A stretch of DNA of 64,000 nt from the NCBI RefSeq assembly GCF_041714655.1, contig NZ_CP168219.1, forward strand, positions 2,232,001 to 2,296,000, given 5' to 3'. Within the stretch, counting starts at the first letter, position 1, and each line of letters starts with the position of its first letter. Under the pieces are notes generated by a model. It did not search any database. It was not told where the DNA came from and saw nothing but the letters and a program-made list of their open reading frames with translations. Positions 59,754 through 64,000 of this stretch are shown one piece after another. The stretch is from Pseudoroseicyclus_A sp041714655. Lineage in GTDB: Bacteria; Pseudomonadota; Alphaproteobacteria; Rhodobacterales; Rhodobacteraceae. Position numbers and translations under genes: made by a program.

Positions 59754-61223
59754 TTGCCCCATCCTGCGCCCGCGCATCCCTTCGACGATGACAAGCTGAA
59801 GGAGGAATGCGGTGTGTTCGGCGTCGTCGGCACCGCCGATGCCGCCAATTTCGTCGCTCTCGGGCTTCATGCCCTGCAACATCGCGGCCAGGAGGCCTGC
59901 GGCATGGTCACCCATGACGTGGCCACCGGCTTCCACTCCGCCCGGCGGATGGGAATCGTGCGGGACAATTTCACCTCGCCCGAGGTGATGGCCACCCTGC
60001 CCGGCGAGATCGGCATCGGCCATGTCCGCTACTCGACCGCCGGCAACAAGGGCCAGACGGCGATTCGCGACGTGCAGCCCTTCTTCGGCGAGTTCTCCAT
60101 GGGCGGCGCGGCGCTGGCCCATAACGGCAACATCACCAATGCCGCCTCGCTGCGGCGGGAGCTGATCGAGCGCGGCTCGATCTTCCAGTCCTCCTCCGAC
60201 AGCGAGTGCATCATCCACCTGATGGCCCGCTCGATGGGCAAGACCATCCCCGACCGGATGGAAGAGGCGCTGCGGAAGACCGAGGGCGCCTTCTCCGTCG
60301 TCGCCATGACGCGCACCAAGCTGATCGGCTGCCGCGACCCGCGCGGCGTCCGGCCTCTGGTGCTCGGCAAGCTGGCCACCGGCTGGGTCCTGTCGTCGGA
60401 GACCTGCGCGCTCGACATCATCGGCGCAGAGTTCATCCGCGACATCGCCCCCGGCGAGATGGTCGTCGCCTCCGCCGAGGGCGGCGTCGAGAGCTACTTT
60501 CCCTTCCGCCAGAAGGGCTCGCGCTTCTGCATCTTCGAGCATGTCTATTTCTCGCGCCCCGATTCGATCCTCGGCGGCCGCTCCGTCTACGAGACGCGCG
60601 AGGCCATCGGCCGCGAGCTCGCCCGCGAGGCGCCGGTGGAGGCGGATCTCGTCTGCCCCGTGCCCGATTCGGGCACGCCGGCCGCCATCGGCTATGCGGC
60701 GGAGAGCGGCATCCCCTACGGGATGGGCATCATCCGCAACCAGTACATGGGTCGGACCTTCATCGAGCCCTCCGAGCAGATCCGCAACATGGGCGTCAGG
60801 CTCAAGCTCAACGTCAACCGGGCGCTCATCCGCGGCAAGCGGGTGATCCTGGTGGACGACTCGGTCGTCCGCGGCACCACCACGCGCAAGATCAAGGAGA
60901 TGATCCTCGATGCCGGCGCGGCGGAGGTGCATTTCCGCATTGCCTCGCCGCCGACGGCCTGGCCCTGCTTCTACGGCGTCGACACGCCGCAGCGCGAGAA
61001 GCTGCTCGCCGCGACGATGACCGAGGAAGAGATGCGCGAGCATCTGGCCGTCGATTCGCTGAAGTTCATCTCGCTCGACGGGCTCTACCGCGCCGTGGGC
61101 GAGGCCGGCGGGCGGGACCCGGCCCGGCCGCAATATTGCGACGCATGCTTCTCGGGCGAATATCCGATCGAGCCGGCCGACATGATCGAGCAGGGTTTCC
61201 AGCTCAAGACGGCGGCCGAATAG
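59754..61223 (+). CDS. purF: amidophosphoribosyltransferase
   Basis: 489 residues. First committed enzyme of purine synthesis (PRPP plus glutamine to phosphoribosylamine). N-terminal glutamine amidotransferase with catalytic Cys in 'LKEECGVFGVVGTADAANFV' (preceded by an 18-residue propeptide if Cys is processed) and 'RGQEACGMVTHDVATGFHSA'. The C-terminal PRPP site is 'VILVDDSVVRGTTTRKIKEM'. Start is TTG at 59754 with GGAG upstream; a nearby ATG at 59749 is in another frame. Convergent with a glycosyltransferase gene three bases away. Confidence 0.96.
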   Translation: MPHPAPAHPFDDDKLKEECGVFGVVGTADAANFVALGLHALQHRGQEACGMVTHDVATGFHSARRMGIVRDNFTSPEVMATLPGEIGIGHVRYSTAGNKGQTAIRDVQPFFGEFSMGGAALAHNGNITNAASLRRELIERGSIFQSSSDSECIIHLMARSMGKTIPDRMEEALRKTEGAFSVVAMTRTKLIGCRDPRGVRPLVLGKLATGWVLSSETCALDIIGAEFIRDIAPGEMVVASAEGGVESYFPFRQKGSRFCIFEHVYFSRPDSILGGRSVYETREAIGRELAREAPVEADLVCPVPDSGTPAAIGYAAESGIPYGMGIIRNQYMGRTFIEPSEQIRNMGVRLKLNVNRALIRGKRVILVDDSVVRGTTTRKIKEMILDAGAAEVHFRIASPPTAWPCFYGVDTPQREKLLAATMTEEEMREHLAVDSLKFISLDGLYRAVGEAGGRDPARPQYCDACFSGEYPIEPADMIEQGFQLKTAAE

Positions 61224-61226
61224 GCT

Positions 61227-62294
61227 CTATTCGGCCAGCCGCGCCAGCACCTCCGCCACATCCACCGACCAGGCCCAGGCCTGACGGCCATAGAGCCGCC
61301 GGGGCAGCGTCTTGACGCGCGCCGCGAGCGGCGGGGCGGCGAGCGGGGCGCTGCCGCTGACGACCTCGTGGCGGAGGCCGAGCGCCAGGGTGGAGACAGC
61401 CATCCAGGGCTCGTCCACCGCCGACGGGCGGAGCTCGACGACACGGGCGCCGGGGGCGAGGTGGATGAGGTTGCCGAGCGCCGCGCCGCTCGGGCCGGCG
61501 AGCGTCCGCGCCCCGCGCGCCGCCTCGGCCTGCGCCCGCGCGCTCATCCCCTCGGGCCGGATCACCCTGCCGCCGCCCTGCAGGATGGCCCGCTCGAGCC
61601 GCGCCTCCTCCAGCAGCACCCGGCTCCAGACGCCTCGCCGCGACAGGTAGAGCGCGCCGGCGAAGGGCCCGGGCCCGGGCGGCGGCGGGGGCGCCGCGGG
61701 CCGGCCGAGCCGCGCGGCGGCGGCGAAAAGGAGGCCGTCGCCCCGCTGCAGGTAATGGTTGATGCTGGTGAGGATCACCGCCTCCCCGACGTTCACGGCC
61801 GCCTCGCGCCGGATCAAGGGCGCCGGCAGGCCGGCCATGGCGAGGATCTCCCGCTGCCAGGCGGCAAGGGGCGGCGCCAGCGGCGGATAGGCGGCGCCGA
61901 CGCCGCTCTCGTCCAGCCAGGTGAGCCCCGGCAGCCCGTCGAAGAGGAAATGCCCGTAGTTGCGGCAGGCGCCCTTGCCGAGCCAAATGGCGGCACGCGG
62001 GATCCGCGGGGCGGAGCCGGGCGCCTCCGGCAGCGGCCTGTCGCGAAGCCGCGAGGCGCTGTGCGCATGGGCCGGGACCCGCCCGTCCGCCAGCCGGACG
62101 AGCCCGAGCCGCGGCCAGATCGTCACGTCCCTCGCGTAGAGCAGCCGCACATCGCCGACGGCATGGCCCCCCGCCTGTCGCGGCGGCTCGATCACTGCCT
62201 GCGCCGGCCCCTCGGGCGGCGTGCCGGCCGCCAGTGCCGCCGCCAGCCCCTCAACCTCGGGGAAGAGCCGTGCCTCGTCCTCGATCTCGCTCAT
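61227..62294 (-). CDS. glycosyltransferase family 61 (DUF563) protein
   Basis: 355 residues. 'GACRNYGHFLFDGLPGLTWL' with 'SINHYLQRGDGLLF', 'LYLSRRGVWSRVLLEEARLE' and 'LAGPSGAALGNLIHLAPGAR' follow GT61 glycosyltransferases, which in bacteria are found in polysaccharide loci. No other polysaccharide gene is nearby. Start ATG 62294 chosen; the upstream extension is low-complexity. The 308-base gap upstream (62295-62602) contains no feature I can support apart from the divergent promoters it must hold. Confidence 0.8.
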   Translation of the reverse strand: MSEIEDEARLFPEVEGLAAALAAGTPPEGPAQAVIEPPRQAGGHAVGDVRLLYARDVTIWPRLGLVRLADGRVPAHAHSASRLRDRPLPEAPGSAPRIPRAAIWLGKGACRNYGHFLFDGLPGLTWLDESGVGAAYPPLAPPLAAWQREILAMAGLPAPLIRREAAVNVGEAVILTSINHYLQRGDGLLFAAAARLGRPAAPPPPPGPGPFAGALYLSRRGVWSRVLLEEARLERAILQGGGRVIRPEGMSARAQAEAARGARTLAGPSGAALGNLIHLAPGARVVELRPSAVDEPWMAVSTLALGLRHEVVSGSAPLAAPPLAARVKTLPRRLYGRQAWAWSVDVAEVLARLAE

Positions 62295-62602
62295 GCGCCC
62301 GCCGTCCGCCCTGCCCCGCTCTTCGGCCGGCACGCTAGGCGGCGGGCCGCCCCGGCACAACCGGGCGCGCCCACCCGGCGAGTCGGCGCCCCTTGCAAGA
62401 GGGGGGTTTTCCGCTCGGCTTGTCCTGGCCGATGCCGCCCCCCCTGTTGCGCAGATCGGCGCGCATGGACCCCGCCCCCCCTTTCGCCGCCGCGCCGCCG
62501 CCCATAGGCAGCGCCACGTCCCCAGTGCCCGCTCCGGCCCGCTGCCCCCGCCCGGGCGGCAGGCCGGGGCGGGCGCCTTTCTTCAAGAGTTGAGCCTTTA
62601 GC

Positions 62603-62860
62603 ATGACCGACCAGACCCCGCCCGATGTCGACGCCGCCGCGACCACCCGCATCGAGGTGCCCATGGAGGGCATCCTTCTGCTCGGCACCTTCGCGGCGCC
62701 CGGCGGCGGGGCCGCGCTTCTCAGGCTCTCCGACGGCTCCATCGCGCGGGTGACGCCCGGCGAGGCGACGGGCGCCGGCGAGGTGCTGGCCATCGCGGCC
62801 GGTCAGGTGACCTTCCGCCGCAGCGGCGGCGAGGAGATCACGCTCGGGATGCCCGGCTAG
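62603..62860 (+). CDS. small acidic protein, possible PilP/GspC-like fold, hypothetical
   Basis: 85 residues. 'ILLLGTFAAPGGGAALLRLS', 'DGSIARVTPGEATGAGEVLA' and 'AAGQVTFRRSGGEEITLGMP' resemble the small HR-like beta domain of type II secretion GspC or type IV pilus PilP proteins. There is no signal peptide or membrane helix, so a secretion role is doubtful. Small genes of this sort occur near purF in relatives. No strong ribosome site (TTGAGCC). Confidence 0.6.
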   Translation: MTDQTPPDVDAAATTRIEVPMEGILLLGTFAAPGGGAALLRLSDGSIARVTPGEATGAGEVLAIAAGQVTFRRSGGEEITLGMPG

Positions 62861-62943
62861 GCTCCCCCGGGCCGGGGCTCCCGCCGCGCTCGCGCCGCGC
62901 GCCGCCCCTTGACCTCGCCCGCCCCCTGCCGCATCCCGCCGGC

Positions 62944-63585
<642 letters not shown>

Positions 63586-63635
63586 GCTTGCCGCAAGCTG
63601 CCCCCTCGCCTAGACGGGGGCAAAAGGGGCGGGGC

Positions 63636-64000
63636 ATGCGGATCCTTCTGACGAATGACGACGGCATCAACGCGCCGGGGCTGAAGGTCCTGGAGCATAT
63701 CGCCGCGGCCATCGCCGGCACCGGCGGCGAGATCTGGGTCGTGGCGCCGGCCTTCGAGCAATCGGGCGTCGGGCACTGCATCTCCTACACGCATCCGATG
63801 ATGATCGCCGAGATGGGCCATCGCCGCGTTGCCGCCGAGGGCTCGCCGGCCGATTGCGTGCTGGCCGCCATCCATGACGTGATGCCCCAGCCGCCCGACC
63901 TCATCCTCTCCGGCGTCAACCGCGGCAACAATTCGGGCGAGAACGCGCTTTATTCCGGCACCCTCGGCGGGGCGATGGAAGGGGCGCTGCAGGGCGTGCG
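63636..64000 (+). CDS. surE: 5'/3'-nucleotidase SurE, N-terminal part (cut by window edge)
   Basis: 121 visible residues of about 260. N-terminal metal site 'RILLTNDDGINAPGLKVLEH' and 'DLILSGVNRGNNSGENALYS' with the metal-binding Asn. It dephosphorylates nucleoside monophosphates and is linked to stationary-phase survival. AAAAGGGG precedes the ATG at 63636. In relatives pcm (isoaspartyl methyltransferase) usually follows; that part is outside the window. Confidence 0.95.
   Translation, partial: MRILLTNDDGINAPGLKVLEHIAAAIAGTGGEIWVVAPAFEQSGVGHCISYTHPMMIAEMGHRRVAAEGSPADCVLAAIHDVMPQPPDLILSGVNRGNNSGENALYSGTLGGAMEGALQGV

Overview
The window is chromosomal DNA of very high G+C (about 70% by eye) from an alphaproteobacterium. 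It most likely comes from the Rhodobacterales (Rhodobacteraceae/Paracoccaceae). Pointers are the propionyl-CoA carboxylase locus with two small secreted proteins between pccB and pccA, the imelysin / di-heme oxidoreductase / imelysin / DUF1513 iron cluster, the bolA - J-domain - cobS order, the acuI-type acryloyl-CoA reductase, and short intergenic repeats built around 'CCCCCG..GTATTT'. I saw no rRNA, tRNA, CRISPR array, transposase, integrase or phage structural gene.

Layout. 0-8 kb: propionyl-CoA to succinyl-CoA catabolism on the minus strand (pccB, two small genes, a lipoprotein, pccA, then methylmalonyl-CoA mutase cut by the window edge), with a sulfotransferase-like gene overlapping the mutase start. 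8-10.3 kb: a small DMT-type membrane protein, an MFS efflux pump and a CoxG-like protein. 10.6-15.6 kb: a four-gene periplasmic iron cluster. 16-25.6 kb: housekeeping (CPA antiporter, dgt, erpA, exonuclease III, CAP lipoprotein, 8-oxoguanine deaminase, inositol-phosphatase-family enzyme, PraR-like regulator, bolA, J-domain protein). 26-31 kb: a membrane protein, an unusual ECF-sigma/anti-sigma fusion, cobS, a ccdAB toxin-antitoxin pair, an epimerase and a GST. 31.3-36.6 kb: a thioredoxin-reductase-like flavoprotein, parE, a lower-G+C two-gene islet (RusA-like nuclease plus a PD-(D/E)XK-HEPN protein) with a broken gene next to it, and a metallopeptidase-like lipoprotein. 36.7-45.5 kb: cytochrome c, lolD/lolC, TetR, rlmJ, cobT, GST, a divergent HxlR / FMN-reductase pair, terB. 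45.5-51.2 kb: a PhnD-like protein, then a polar amino-acid ABC importer followed by a glutamine-synthetase-like enzyme. 51.3-56.3 kb: BCCT transporter, universal stress protein, acuI, xdhC and a small secreted protein. 56.5-64 kb: an esterase-fold protein, radA, cvpA, purF, a GT61 glycosyltransferase, an SDR and the start of surE.

How parts may work together. AcuI turns acryloyl-CoA into propionyl-CoA, which PccAB and methylmalonyl-CoA mutase carry to succinyl-CoA. With the nearby BCCT carrier this fits uptake and use of DMSP or a similar solute, but that link is inferred. Intergenic regions carry three dispersed repeat families, most notably a paired-palindrome element of about 143 bp with near-perfect terminal inverted repeats. 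The best candidates for new biology are the RusA / PD-(D/E)XK-HEPN islet translationally coupled to parE, the sigma/anti-sigma fusion, and the paired-palindrome element.
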